Assembly (NCBI GenBank): GCA_003021235.1
Contig: PXQR01000056.1
Location: 1-41,147, forward strand
Source of the DNA: Halobacteriales archaeon QH_6_64_20
GTDB lineage: Archaea > Halobacteriota > Halobacteria > Halobacteriales > Halococcaceae
DNA: 41,147 nucleotides
Direction of reading: 5' to 3'
Shown here piece after piece: positions 32,772 to 40,944 of this stretch (the stretch's first letter is position 1; every line of letters starts with the position of its first letter). The notes beneath the pieces were generated by a model. It had not been told where the DNA came from and did not search any database. It saw only the letters and a program-made list of their open reading frames with translations. The translations under genes were made by a program, and so were the position numbers.

Positions 32772-33724
32772 ACGCGAGCACAGCGCGGACGAACGGAGGG
32801 CGCTACCGGGGTCGACTCGGAGCGCGAACGGTCGGCCTGTACGGAGTGTGGCGGCCGGTTGGTACGTGACGCTCGACACGGCGAGACGGTCTGTAGCGAC
32901 TGCGGACTCGTCGTCGCCGAGGGGGAGATCGATCGCGGGCCCGAGTGGCGCGGGTTTGACCACGGCGAGCGAGGACGGAAGTCCCGCGTCGGTGCGCCGA
33001 TCACCGATCGACTCCACGACAAGGGCCTGTTTACCGCTATCGACTGGCAGGACAAGGACGCCTACGGTAACAGGTTGAGCGCGCGCAAGCGACAGCGAAT
33101 GAGTCGTCTTCGGACATGGAACAAGCGCTTTCGCACACACGACGCCGGACAGCGCACCCTCAGACAGGCGCTCGGCGAGATCGACCGCATGGCGAGCGCG
33201 CTCGGCGTTCCCGAGACGATCCGCGAGACCGCGAGCGTTATCTACCGTCGCGCGCTCGAAGCGGGTCTCCTGCCCGGGGCCGGTCGATCGAAGCGATCGC
33301 GACCGCAGCACTCTACGCCGCCACCAAGGCGGCCGGTGCGCCGCGGACGATCGACGAGGTCGCCGCCGTCAGCCGCATCGATCGAACCGAGTTCACCCGC
33401 GCGTATCGCTACGTCGTCCGCGAACTCGGGCTCGAAATCGTCCCTGCCGGCTCCGCTCAGCATCTCCCGCGATACGTCTCGGAGCTCGACCTCTCGGGCG
33501 AGACCGAGCGCCGAGCCCGCGAATTGCTGCGAGCGGGGAAGGAGTCGGGGATTCACAGTGGTCGGAACCCCGTCGGCCTCGCCGTCGCGGCGATCTATGC
33601 GGGCGCGACGCTCACGAACGAGACCCTGACTCAAGAGACCGTCCCGGACGCCACCGACATCAGTACGGTCACCATCCGAACGCGCTACAAGCAACTCCTC
33701 GAAGCTGACGGTGCCCGCTTCTGA
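32772..33724 (+). pseudogene. tfb: Transcription initiation factor TFB, disrupted
   Basis: The sequence encodes a nearly full TFB in two frames. The N-terminal zinc ribbon is intact (CTECGGRLVRD ... VCSDCG), followed by the B-finger region (GPEWRGFDH), the linker (SRLRTWNKRFR) and the first cyclin repeat (RQALGEIDRMASALG) up to LEAGLLPG at about 33275. There the frame breaks: GGGGC stands where one codon is expected (+2 or -1), and the second part continues in another frame with RSIEAIATAALYAATKAAG and the second cyclin repeat to 33724. No ATG, GTG or TTG lies between the in-frame stop at 32742 and the zinc ribbon; an ACG at 32772 sits where the start should be. TFB recruits RNA polymerase to TATA-TBP, so this paralogue is probably dead. 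Confidence 0.88.
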
Positions 33725-33792
33725 AGGGGTATTGACGTTTCGGTCGCACCGGCGTCTCGTCGATTCGGCACGTCGGAAAGGTCGACAACGCC

Positions 33793-34917
33793 CTAAAAGG
33801 AGACGTTCTCCCCTGTGCGATTGTCGAAGAGGTGAAGCTTCTCGGTGTTCGCAACGAGAGTGACGACTTCGTCCTCCTCGATGGGGCTATCGGGGGAGAT
33901 GCGTGCGGAAAACTCCCCGCCTGCGTCGGCGGCGGCGGCGTCGGTCGGAGTCAGTGTGAGGAACTTGTCCGAGCCCATCGGTTCGATGAGGCGGACGTAG
34001 GCGTCGAACGTGTTCGTCTCCTCGACGAGTTCGTTGGCCATCTCGACGTCGTGGATGTCTTCGGGACGGAGCCCGAGCGTGAGATCATCGAGGTCGCCGT
34101 CCCATTCCTCGACGTCCGCCGCCAGGTCCGATGAAAGTCCGATCTCGAAGACGTCGGATTCGGCGACGTGTCCGTTTCCTTCCTTCCGGACGGTGACATC
34201 GCCGTTGTTCATCACGGCCACACGATCGCCGAGCGTCATCGCCTCGGCCTGGTCGTGGGTGACGTAGATCGTCGTCTTGCCGACCCGTTTGTGCAAGTCG
34301 TTGAGTTCGGTCCGCATCTGCACCCGAAGCTTGGCGTCCAGGTTGGACAGTGGTTCGTCCATGAGGAATACTGCGGGTTCGCGGACAATGGCGCGTCCGA
34401 GTGCGACGCGCTGTTGCTGGCCGCCCGAGAGCGCCGACGGCTTGCGCTCGAGCAGTTCGGGGATGTCGAGCAACTCGGCCGTGTGCTCGACCCGGCTGTC
34501 GATCTCGTCCTTGGGATAGCTCCGCACCTCGAGCGGGAACGAGAGGTTCTCCCGGACCTTCTTATGTGGGTACAGTGCGTAGTTCTGGAACACCATCGAG
34601 ATGTCGCGTTCACGGGGGTCGAGTCCGGTTACGTCCTCATTCTCGATGATGATCCGACCGTCGGTGGGCGTCTCAAGGCCGGCGACCGACCGGAGGGTCG
34701 TCGTCTTGCCACAACCGGACGGGCCCACCAGGACGAGGAACTCGTCCCGGTGGACATCGATGCTGATGCCGTCGACCGCGACGACCTCGCCCTTCTCGTT
34801 GTCCTGGAACACCTTCCGAAGGCTGTCGATGCGGACATTGATGTCCTGTTCGCCCTCCGTCTCGCCGGGGATCGCTTCCTCGACCGGTGCTTCGGTTCGC
34901 TGTTTGGTATCGCTCAT
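33793..34917 (-). CDS. ABC transporter ATP-binding protein (MalK/UgpC type) with internal deletion
   Basis: A 374-residue CUT1-type ATPase. It shows Walker [10 protein letters not shown] (residues 65-73), Q-loop [12 protein letters not shown], signature LSGGQQQR (about 163), Walker [12 protein letters not shown], and switch His [15 protein letters not shown]. Directly after VAVMNNG the usual segment (GTPxxxYxxPxxxFVAxFIGSPxMN, 35-40 residues) is missing. The sequence jumps to [12 protein letters not shown], a strand of the regulatory OB domain, which is otherwise present ([26 protein letters not shown]). The gap is in frame (about 34195-34205), so a shortened protein could be made. The acidic 28-residue N-terminal extension is typical of halophiles. 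Downstream of both permeases in one operon. Confidence 0.88.
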   Translation of the reverse strand: MSDTKQRTEAPVEEAIPGETEGEQDINVRIDSLRKVFQDNEKGEVVAVDGISIDVHRDEFLVLVGPSGCGKTTTLRSVAGLETPTDGRIIIENEDVTGLDPRERDISMVFQNYALYPHKKVRENLSFPLEVRSYPKDEIDSRVEHTAELLDIPELLERKPSALSGGQQQRVALGRAIVREPAVFLMDEPLSNLDAKLRVQMRTELNDLHKRVGKTTIYVTHDQAEAMTLGDRVAVMNNGDVTVRKEGNGHVAESDVFEIGLSSDLAADVEEWDGDLDDLTLGLRPEDIHDVEMANELVEETNTFDAYVRLIEPMGSDKFLTLTPTDAAAADAGGEFSARISPDSPIEEDEVVTLVANTEKLHLFDNRTGENVSF

Positions 34918-35010
34918 GATTCTATGTTAGGGTGCGTACTGATAGCACTATTGTATTGATCGTCCGCTCGCTGCCTGACACAGACGTCGGCCGAGTGGGT
35001 GCCCTGCATC

Positions 35011-35889
35011 TCAAGAACCCTTTAGCGCGCCGGAGGGGAGTCCGGTCACGATGTACTGCTGGAAGAAGATCACCACGAGGACGGTGGGGATTATCGCCAC
35101 CACGCCTGCCGCGGAGATCATCTCCCAGGAGACGTTCACCTCGCCGACGAAGTCGAACACGGCCACCGAGATCGGCTTCGACGCGGTCGTACTCGATATC
35201 ATGAACGAGAAGAGAAACTCCCGCCACGAGTAGAGGAACGTGAGGATGCCGACTGAGGCGATCCCCGGCATAGCCAGCGGCAGGACGATCCGTCGGAACG
35301 CCTGGAACTGGGTGCAGCCGTCGACCAGCGCCGACTCGTCGATCTCCTCGGGAATCGAGATGAAGAAGTTCCGCATGATGTAGATCATCAGCGGCAGCCA
35401 CAGGTAGACCTGGGCGATGATGATCCCCGGCACAGTGTTGATCAGGTTGAGTGCGGCGATCCCCTGGAAGTACGGGATGATGATTCCGATCGGGGGGAAC
35501 AGCCGCGAGAAGATGACGCCAATGAATATGGCGTTGTCGAACGGGAACCGGAACCGGCTGAACGCATAGCCGGCCGGCACCGAGAACAGCAGCACGAGGA
35601 ACGTCGTCGTCGTCGAGATGACGATGCTGTTGACCACCGACCGCCAGTAGTTGTTCTCGATGAGGACGCGCTCGTACGGGTCGAAGGTGAACTCCGCTGG
35701 CAGGTAGCCGGCGATGAACGCCCCCTGCGCGCCCTTGAACGAGGTGATCGCCATCCACCCGATCGGAACGAGTATCAGCAGGACGGTGAACGCCAGAACC
35801 AGGTGGACGACCATCGGTCCCTCAATGACGTTCCAGAAGCGCTGTCGTGTCTCGTAGCTGATCCGGTCGTAGTTCTCCTCGGTGCTCAT
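35011..35889 (-). CDS. ABC transporter permease (MalG type)
   Basis: A 292-residue inner permease of a CUT1 sugar-type importer. It has a cytoplasmic N-terminus, then six helices (first at about 27-49), and the EAA loop that docks on the ATPase is clear: EEIDESALVDGCTQFQAFRRIVLPLAMPG (about residues 192-220). It ends GLPSGALKGS, as MalG proteins do. It appears intact. It lies between the frameshifted MalF-type permease and the shortened ATPase, on the same strand, with about 55 and 93 bp gaps. Without a working partner permease the transporter may be inactive. Confidence 0.92.
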   Translation of the reverse strand: MSTEENYDRISYETRQRFWNVIEGPMVVHLVLAFTVLLILVPIGWMAITSFKGAQGAFIAGYLPAEFTFDPYERVLIENNYWRSVVNSIVISTTTTFLVLLFSVPAGYAFSRFRFPFDNAIFIGVIFSRLFPPIGIIIPYFQGIAALNLINTVPGIIIAQVYLWLPLMIYIMRNFFISIPEEIDESALVDGCTQFQAFRRIVLPLAMPGIASVGILTFLYSWREFLFSFMISSTTASKPISVAVFDFVGEVNVSWEMISAAGVVAIIPTVLVVIFFQQYIVTGLPSGALKGS

Positions 35890-35944
35890 AGTTCACCCCA
35901 TGGTCGGGCCGTCGTGTCGTCGATGTTGTGTGTCGTCATCTGTT

Positions 35945-36860
35945 TTATTCCTCGATTCGTTCGAGCACCACCGTCACGTAGAAGGTGGCCATGATCACGG
36001 TGATCGCGACGAGGAATGCCGCGATCGCCGACCCGAACCCGAAGTCGAGCTTCACCATCCCCTCCCGGTAGATCCAGATCGACATTACCGTCGTGCTGGT
36101 CCCGGGTCCGCCCTGGGTCATTGGGAAGATGATCGAGAACGCCCGGAACGAGAACATCCAGCTGATGAGCCCGACGATGGCCATGTACGGCCGAAGGTAC
36201 GGGAGCGTGATGTTCCGGAACTTCTGGAACGAGGTCGCCCCGTCGACCTGCGCGGCGTCGTACATGTGCTGGGGGATCGCCTGGAGACCGGCCAGGAAGA
36301 CGATCATCGCAAACGGCATCCGCAGCCACGCGTCAACGAACGTCACGGTCGGCAACACGAGCTGCTGGTTCGCCATCAGCGAGATGGTCTCGCCCGGTCC
36401 CGTGATCCCGAGGTCGGTCGCGATCAGGTTCAACAGCCCGAACGGCTTGGCGATCAGCACCCAGTCCCACATGAGCGCCACGACCGCGATGGGGAGCGCC
36501 CACGAGAAGAGAATGACCGTCGTGTAGAACGCCCGAGCCCGGTTGTTCTTTACGTGGTTGATGGCCAGCGCGATCGGTCGCGTAGAACAGTGTCTGGCCG
36601 AAGTACTGGGGGAACTGGACCGACGTGAACAGCTTCTGGTAGTTGTAGATGGGATCGAAGATCGCCTCGGGGATGCCGGGGGCTGTGATGAACAGCGACT
36701 GGTAGAACATCCACGCCACGGGGTAGACGAAGATAACTCCAATGAGCAACAGTCCCGGGCCGAGCAGCACCAGGACGATGTGGTCGTTGACGAACTCGCC
36801 GATCGTCCCCCTGATCCCGTCCGACGTATCGATGCCACCAACGGACGTTTCAGTCGCCAT
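35945..36860 (-). pseudogene. ABC transporter permease (MalF type), frameshifted at a deletion
   Basis: The N-terminal part reads from the ATG at 36860 (MATETSVGGIDTSDG ... first helix LVLLGPGLLLIGVIFVYPVAWM) to GQTLFYAT near 36580. The rest, from ALAINHVKNNRARAFYTT through the EAA loop (MYDAAQVDGATSFQKFRNITLPYLRP) to the stop at 35945, is in another frame. In intact relatives about 15-20 residues of the second helix stand between these two blocks, so the change is an out-of-frame deletion rather than a single-base slip. The frames meet at about 36575-36580. Both ends of the protein are well conserved, which suggests recent loss. First permease gene of the operon. Confidence 0.85.
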
Positions 36861-36980
36861 GGCCGACCTCGTTCGACTCCGCTCTGCCGATCCGTTCTAT
36901 CGGTATCGGCCGGTCGGAGCCTACATTCGACCGTACTAGCTTGGTATCACGTGGCATACGCTACTTGATCTTTCTCCACC

Positions 36981-36990
36981 CTTAAATAAT
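36981..36990 (-). promoter_or_regulatory. TATA box for the permease/ATPase operon
   Basis: On the minus strand ATTATTTAAG, about 125 bp before the ATG at 36860. It predicts an mRNA leader of about 95 nt, unusual in this mostly leaderless window. Confidence 0.5.
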
Positions 36991-37108
36991 TTGCTTAACT
37001 AGATTGGCCAGTGGGCTCCGTGCGCACGCTCAATTCAACGGCGGACCGGTCGTTGTCCCGCGGTCTCGCCCCGACTCCGGGGGCCACGAGGGGCAGAGCG
37101 GAGCCCCA

Positions 37109-37139
37109 CACCACGGGACCATTTAAGTACGCCGTGGTG
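37109..37139 (-). terminator. Hairpin after the substrate-binding protein gene
   Basis: CACCACGG (37109-37116) and CCGTGGTG (37132-37139) are perfect 8-bp arms around a 15-nt AT-rich loop, 17 bp past the binding-protein stop. It may end or attenuate transcription between the abundant binding protein and the permeases. The loop also contains a TATA-like TTTAAGTA. Confidence 0.55.
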
Positions 37140-37155
37140 AGCGCGTTCCTGGGCC

Positions 37156-38742
37156 CTACTGGCTCAGGACGGTGTCGATGAAGCTCTGGGCGTCCTCGAG
37201 CGCCTTCTGGGGCTCCTTGTCGCCGGCGATGGCGAGCTGGAGCTGCTCGGAGACCTCCTGATTGATGGCGCGCTGCTGGGGGAACACCTCGGACTTGGCC
37301 ACCTCCATAGCCGCACCCTTCTGCTGGGAGAACGTCGCCTGGTCGGTGGCGTCCTCGTAGACCTGATTGACGTAGGCCATGTTCCCCTCCTCGACGTACT
37401 CCCACCAGCTGCTCGCGTAGGAGAACCGGGCGTCCTGGAACAGCGTCCCGGCGATCTTGTGTCCGAGGGGGGCGAACGTGTTGATCGCTGAGATGGTAGA
37501 GGTCGCCAGCGTCGCCTGCTGGGGGTCAGCGGCGTCGTCGGGTGCCCGCGGTGGCGGCGCGATCTGGTAGGCGTCGCCCTTGCCGAACTGCTCGGTCGCG
37601 TCGGCGATGAGGTCGGTCGCAACCGGGACCATCGCCATCGACTCCGAGAGGAAGCCGTCGGCGAGGTCGCCCTGCGTCCACGTCGTGACGGCGTCCGGGA
37701 CCCAGCCCTTGTCGAGCCAGCTGATCATCCGCTCCAGGGCGTACAGGCCGGTATCGGTGTTGACCGTGACCCCATCACCGCCCTGCGTATACCCGCCGCC
37801 CGCCTGGTACCACATCTCGCGCCAGTCGTTCTCGGTGTAGGTGAGCGAGGAGCCACGGTAGCCCCAGCCGGCGACGTCGGTCCCGGCGAACGCCTCCATC
37901 ACCGTCTCGAGGTCGCTCCAGGTGTAGTCCCCCGAGAGGATGCTGTCGACGACCGCGCCGTCGACGCCCTGGTCCCTGATGAGCTGGGGGCGCAGGTGGA
38001 CGACCTTCCCCTCGATGATGTTCGGGCCACCCCACTGGTTGCCGTTGAACTGGAACGTCTGCTGTGCGATGGGGAGGTACGGCTCCCACATCGAGTCATC
38101 GGGCTGGATGAAGTTCACCGGTTCGAGGTAGCCGTTCGTCGCGTAGGTGGACATCGACGAGTACGTCGTCGACAGTAACATCTGCGGCGTGGACTGCTCC
38201 GAGGACAGGAACGCCGCGGCCTTCGGGATGGCCTGGTCGACGACCACCTGCGTCCGCGACATGCTGATGCCCGTTCGGTCCTCGAACAGGGCGTCCGTCG
38301 CCGCGGTCGCCCGGTCGAACTGCATGTCCCCGTAGTTGAGGATCTCGATCGTATCGACGTCGCTGGCGGCCGTAGAGTCCCCCCCCGACGGCGGCTCCCA
38401 GACCGCGTTCGAAACCGTCTCCGTGCCGCTCCAGCTACTGGCGGACCCGAGGTCGCTCTCGGGTACCTTCAGCCGCGATTCCATGGGCCAGCTCTCGGCG
38501 GGAGTACCGAGGCCGCGGCGCTCCTCCCAGTTATCGCCGTACCCGATGTCGCTGACGGCGCTCTGAAGCTCGCTCGAGCCGCCGCCACCGCCGCTCTGGT
38601 TACCGCCGCCACCGCCGCCACCACCGCCACCGGTACACCCGGCGAGACCGACCGAAGCGCCCACGAACGTGGCTGAACTCGCCATTTTCATCAGTTCGCG
38701 ACGGCTGAGTTCCGACAGCTTTACCTTGTGATACTCTGGCAT
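37156..38742 (-). CDS. ABC transporter substrate-binding lipoprotein (Tat, CUT1 type)
   Basis: A 528-residue extracellular binding protein. The N-terminus is a Tat signal with twin arginine (LSRRELMKMASSATFVGASVG) and a lipobox LAGC (about residue 34), followed by a Gly-rich linker, the standard haloarchaeal lipoprotein arrangement. The mature part has the two-lobed family 1 pattern (IEILNYGDMQFDRATAATDALFED, YLEPVNFIQPDDSMWEPYLP, IEGKVVHLRPQLIRD, SESMAMVPVATDL). It would capture a carbohydrate or related solute for the permeases downstream. It starts at ATG 38742, with a TATA box 28 bp upstream; the in-frame extension to 38832 is excluded by that promoter. Reading frame intact. Confidence 0.92.
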   Translation of the reverse strand: MPEYHKVKLSELSRRELMKMASSATFVGASVGLAGCTGGGGGGGGGGNQSGGGGGSSELQSAVSDIGYGDNWEERRGLGTPAESWPMESRLKVPESDLGSASSWSGTETVSNAVWEPPSGGDSTAASDVDTIEILNYGDMQFDRATAATDALFEDRTGISMSRTQVVVDQAIPKAAAFLSSEQSTPQMLLSTTYSSMSTYATNGYLEPVNFIQPDDSMWEPYLPIAQQTFQFNGNQWGGPNIIEGKVVHLRPQLIRDQGVDGAVVDSILSGDYTWSDLETVMEAFAGTDVAGWGYRGSSLTYTENDWREMWYQAGGGYTQGGDGVTVNTDTGLYALERMISWLDKGWVPDAVTTWTQGDLADGFLSESMAMVPVATDLIADATEQFGKGDAYQIAPPPRAPDDAADPQQATLATSTISAINTFAPLGHKIAGTLFQDARFSYASSWWEYVEEGNMAYVNQVYEDATDQATFSQQKGAAMEVAKSEVFPQQRAINQEVSEQLQLAIAGDKEPQKALEDAQSFIDTVLSQ

Positions 38743-38766
38743 ACGGTCCCAACTGAGTGCCACGCC

Positions 38767-38774
38767 ATAAATAT
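38767..38774 (-). promoter_or_regulatory. TATA box for the substrate-binding protein
   Basis: On the minus strand ATATTTAT, about 28 bp before the ATG at 38742. The MITE-like element begins only 5 bp upstream of it, so the insertion replaced the normal upstream promoter sequence (BRE and any operator). Confidence 0.65.
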
Positions 38775-38779
38775 CTTTG

Positions 38780-38936
38780 CCCTTGTGAGGCTTTGTTGGA
38801 GAAGTCCGTTTCCGAGCCGACTTTCTTAACACAGGAACGAATTCCAGCGATAGCGCCGCTTAGACGCAGGCTGCGTCTGCCGGACTGCGGAGTTTCTAAA
38901 CAGATCCGACTTTCTTAACAAAGCTCCCTTGTGAGG
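38780..38936. mobile_element. MITE-like element with flanking direct repeats
   Basis: A direct repeat CCCTTGTGAG (38780-38789 and 38926-38935) flanks a segment of about 135 bp without coding capacity. Its ends are imperfect inverted repeats: GCTTTGTTGGAGAAGTC (38790-38806) against the complement of GACTTTCTTAACAAAGC (38908-38924), 13 of 17 matching. Such ends resemble those of haloarchaeal IS5-family elements (from memory). Inside is a perfect 8-bp hairpin AGACGCAG-G-CTGCGTCT (38862-38878) and a second copy of the right-end core GACTTTCTTAACA (38819-38831). It is a non-autonomous element or a remnant. Confidence 0.65.
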
Positions 38937-38938
38937 TG

Positions 38939-38955
38939 GGCAGTGTTCAGTTAAG
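38939..38955 (+). mobile_element. Left terminal repeat of an IS6-family element
   Basis: GGCAGTGTTCAGTTAAG lies 30 bp before the transposase ATG and matches the type of end found on haloarchaeal IS6-family elements. The matching right end is not seen downstream, consistent with loss of the 3' half of the element. Confidence 0.6.
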
Positions 38956-38984
38956 AGCGAGGTGGTTGGTGTTTCGAGTGCCTA

Positions 38985-39374
38985 ATGTCCGAAATTGACC
39001 GCCTCGGTGAGGGTACCAGCTGGATTGACTTAGAGTTCGTCGAGCGCGAGCGGACACTCGAACCGATCATTGAAATCGGTATTCGACTCCATCTCGCCGG
39101 TTTATCACTCTCGAATACCAAACAAGCACTCGATAGGTTGGGTGTCAGTCGCAGTCGAACTGCGATCCACAACTGGATCAGAAAGGCCGAGCTTCAGCCG
39201 ACCAGCGACGTCGGTCCGAATCAGGTGGCGGTCGACGAGACCGTGATTCGAGTCAACGACGAACGCCGTTGGCTCTACGCTGTCACCAGAACGCCCGTCG
39301 CCATGCAGGCCGGGGCTTTCGAGGTGGTATTACCGGCAGTCTCCACCCGGCGAACCCGCACACCATCCTCCTGA
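38985..39374 (+). pseudogene. IS6-family transposase, 3' truncated
   Basis: The frame starts MSEIDRLGEGTSWIDLEFVERERT and encodes the helix-turn-helix part (IGIRLHLAGLSLSNTKQALDRLGVSRSRTAIHNWIRKAE) and the first catalytic aspartate (VAVDETVIRVND, about residue 87). After RRWLYAV (about residue 100) similarity stops. The remaining 29 codons are unrelated and end at 39374. Intact relatives are about 210-220 residues with a further Asp and Glu, so the enzyme is inactive. The break is at about 39285-39290, and the following DNA leads directly to the promoter of the mannonate-dehydratase-like gene. Confidence 0.85.
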
Positions 39375-39379
39375 TAGGA

Positions 39380-39388
39380 AATTATAAG
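39380..39388 (+). promoter_or_regulatory. TATA box for the mannonate dehydratase-like gene
   Basis: AATTATAAG centred about 30 bp before the ATG at 39414. It lies about 95 bp after the IS6 break point. Confidence 0.7.
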
Positions 39389-39413
39389 TCCCCGCTCGGA
39401 AGCCTTCGAGAGG

Positions 39414-40406
39414 ATGAGCGACATCAAACTCACGCTGGCGCTTCCGTCGGGTCCGGACGACCGCTGGGAGCTGGCACGACAGATGGGCGTCGAGTACGCC
39501 CACCCCCACCCGGCGATGGGCGCGGCGGGGCTCGGCAGCGGCGACGACCGGACCGGCGACGCGCCCCCCGACTACGACGACCTGCTGCGGCTGGTGAACG
39601 CGTTCGAGAACGTCGGGCTGGAGGTCCCCGTAATCGGCCCGTGTGGGACGATGTCCGACGCGACACGGCTCGGACGGGAGGGGCGCGACGAGGAGATAGA
39701 GGCGACCTGCCAGGTGATCCGGAACGCCGGCGCGCTCGACATCCCCGTCGTGACCTACAGCTGGATGTCCCGGTTCTGGTGGATGCGCACGGACGAACGG
39801 GTCCCGCTCCGGGGGAACTCGCTCACCACGCGGTACGTCCACGAGCAGTCGGAACGCGGCCCGGGCGCGGGCGTCGACGCCGCCGAGGAGGACCTCTGGG
39901 AGAACCTAGGGTACTTCCTCGAGCGCGTGGTCCCCGTCGCCGAGGAGGAGGGCGTGAAGCTCGCACTCCACCCGGACGACCCGCCGCTCTCGCCCGTCCG
40001 GGGTGTCCCGCGGATCATCACGAGCCCGGAAGCCTACGACCGCGTGCTCGACCTCTACCCGAGCGAATCGAATGGCATCTCGTTCTGTACGGGCAACTTC
40101 ATCGCGATGGGTGCCGACCTGTCCGAGGCCATCCACCACTTCGGGGCCAACATCCACTACGTCCACTTCCGCGACGTCGAGGGGGACGCGGAGGACGTCA
40201 CGGAGGTCTGGCACGACGCGGGCCCAACGGACATGCTGGCGGCGATGCGGGCGTTCCACGAGATTGGCTTCGACGGCCCGATGCGCCCCGACCACGTCCC
40301 CACGATGCAGAGCGAGACCAACGAGCGCCCGGGCTACGAGATGAAGGGTCGAATCCTCGCCGTCGGGTACATGCGCGGGCTCATCGAGGCCGTGACCGAC
40401 GAGTGA
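39414..40406 (+). CDS. Mannonate dehydratase-like TIM-barrel enzyme
   Basis: A 330-residue protein of the UxuA type. The family blocks are seen in order: VVTYSWMSRFWWMRT (about residue 115), KLALHPDDPPLSPVRGVPRI (about 181), NGISFCTGNFIAMGAD (about 222), IHYVHFRDVEGD (about 247) and MRPDHVPTMQSETNERPGYEMKGRILAVGYMRGL (about 290), which carry the metal-binding His/Cys/Asp residues. UxuA turns D-mannonate into 2-keto-3-deoxygluconate in hexuronate breakdown. With a CUT1 transporter nearby, use of a uronic-acid-type substrate is plausible, but the substrate of this branch is not certain. Frame intact, leaderless promoter, normal codon use. Confidence 0.85.
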   Translation: MSDIKLTLALPSGPDDRWELARQMGVEYAHPHPAMGAAGLGSGDDRTGDAPPDYDDLLRLVNAFENVGLEVPVIGPCGTMSDATRLGREGRDEEIEATCQVIRNAGALDIPVVTYSWMSRFWWMRTDERVPLRGNSLTTRYVHEQSERGPGAGVDAAEEDLWENLGYFLERVVPVAEEEGVKLALHPDDPPLSPVRGVPRIITSPEAYDRVLDLYPSESNGISFCTGNFIAMGADLSEAIHHFGANIHYVHFRDVEGDAEDVTEVWHDAGPTDMLAAMRAFHEIGFDGPMRPDHVPTMQSETNERPGYEMKGRILAVGYMRGLIEAVTDE

Positions 40407-40459
40407 CCGGTCGCGAGACCGCCGCCGTGGGGGTCGGCCTGACGGACCCGGCCCCCGGG

Positions 40460-40468
40460 CTTTTTATC
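40460..40468 (+). promoter_or_regulatory. TATA box before the D-aminoacylase fragment
   Basis: CTTTTTATC centred about 27 bp before the ATG at 40491. Confidence 0.6.
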
Positions 40469-40490
40469 CCACCATCGGGAGACGGAGAGC

Positions 40491-40944
40491 ATGACTCCCG
40501 CCGTCCTGCTGGAGAACGCGCGGATCGTCGACGGGACCGGCGCGCCCTGGTTCCGCGGGTCGGTCGCAGTGACCGACGGATGGATCGAGACGGTCGAACG
40601 CGGTCACGAGTACGGCCGCTCAGCGAACGAGTCGGTCGACCTCGACGGCTCCGTGCTGGCGCCCGGCTTCGTGGACTTCCACGTCCACTCGGACCTACGG
40701 CTGTTCGAGGAGCCGACCCTCCTGGCGATGCTCCGACAGGGCGTCACGACGGAGGTGCTCGGACAGGACGGCTTCTCGATGGCGCCGGTCTACCGCGAGG
40801 GAGGTGCCGCCGAGTGGGAGGAGCACCTCTCCGCGCTCGACGGGGTCACCGAGCGCGAGTAGACGTGGGGGTCCACGAGCGACTACCTCGACGCCATCGA
40901 CGGGGGGGGGACCGCCCAGAACTTCGGGACGCTCGTAGGCCACG
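40491..40944 (+). pseudogene. N-acyl-D-amino-acid deacylase (D-aminoacylase), nonsense and truncation
   Basis: The first 123 codons read MTPAVLLENARIVDGTGAPWFRGSVAV ... LAPGFVDFHVHSDLRL, with the amidohydrolase metal motif HVH, then LRQGVTTEVLGQDGFSMAPV, as in D-aminoacylases. A TAG at 40861 stops the frame. Directly behind it, in the same frame, the family sequence resumes (TWGSTSDYLDAIDGGGTAQN, then FGTLVGHG), where relatives have Trp at the stop position, so TGG to TAG is likely. The gene is then cut at about 40945 and continues as an unrelated amidase sequence. Intact enzymes are about 500 residues. It is not functional. Confidence 0.85.
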
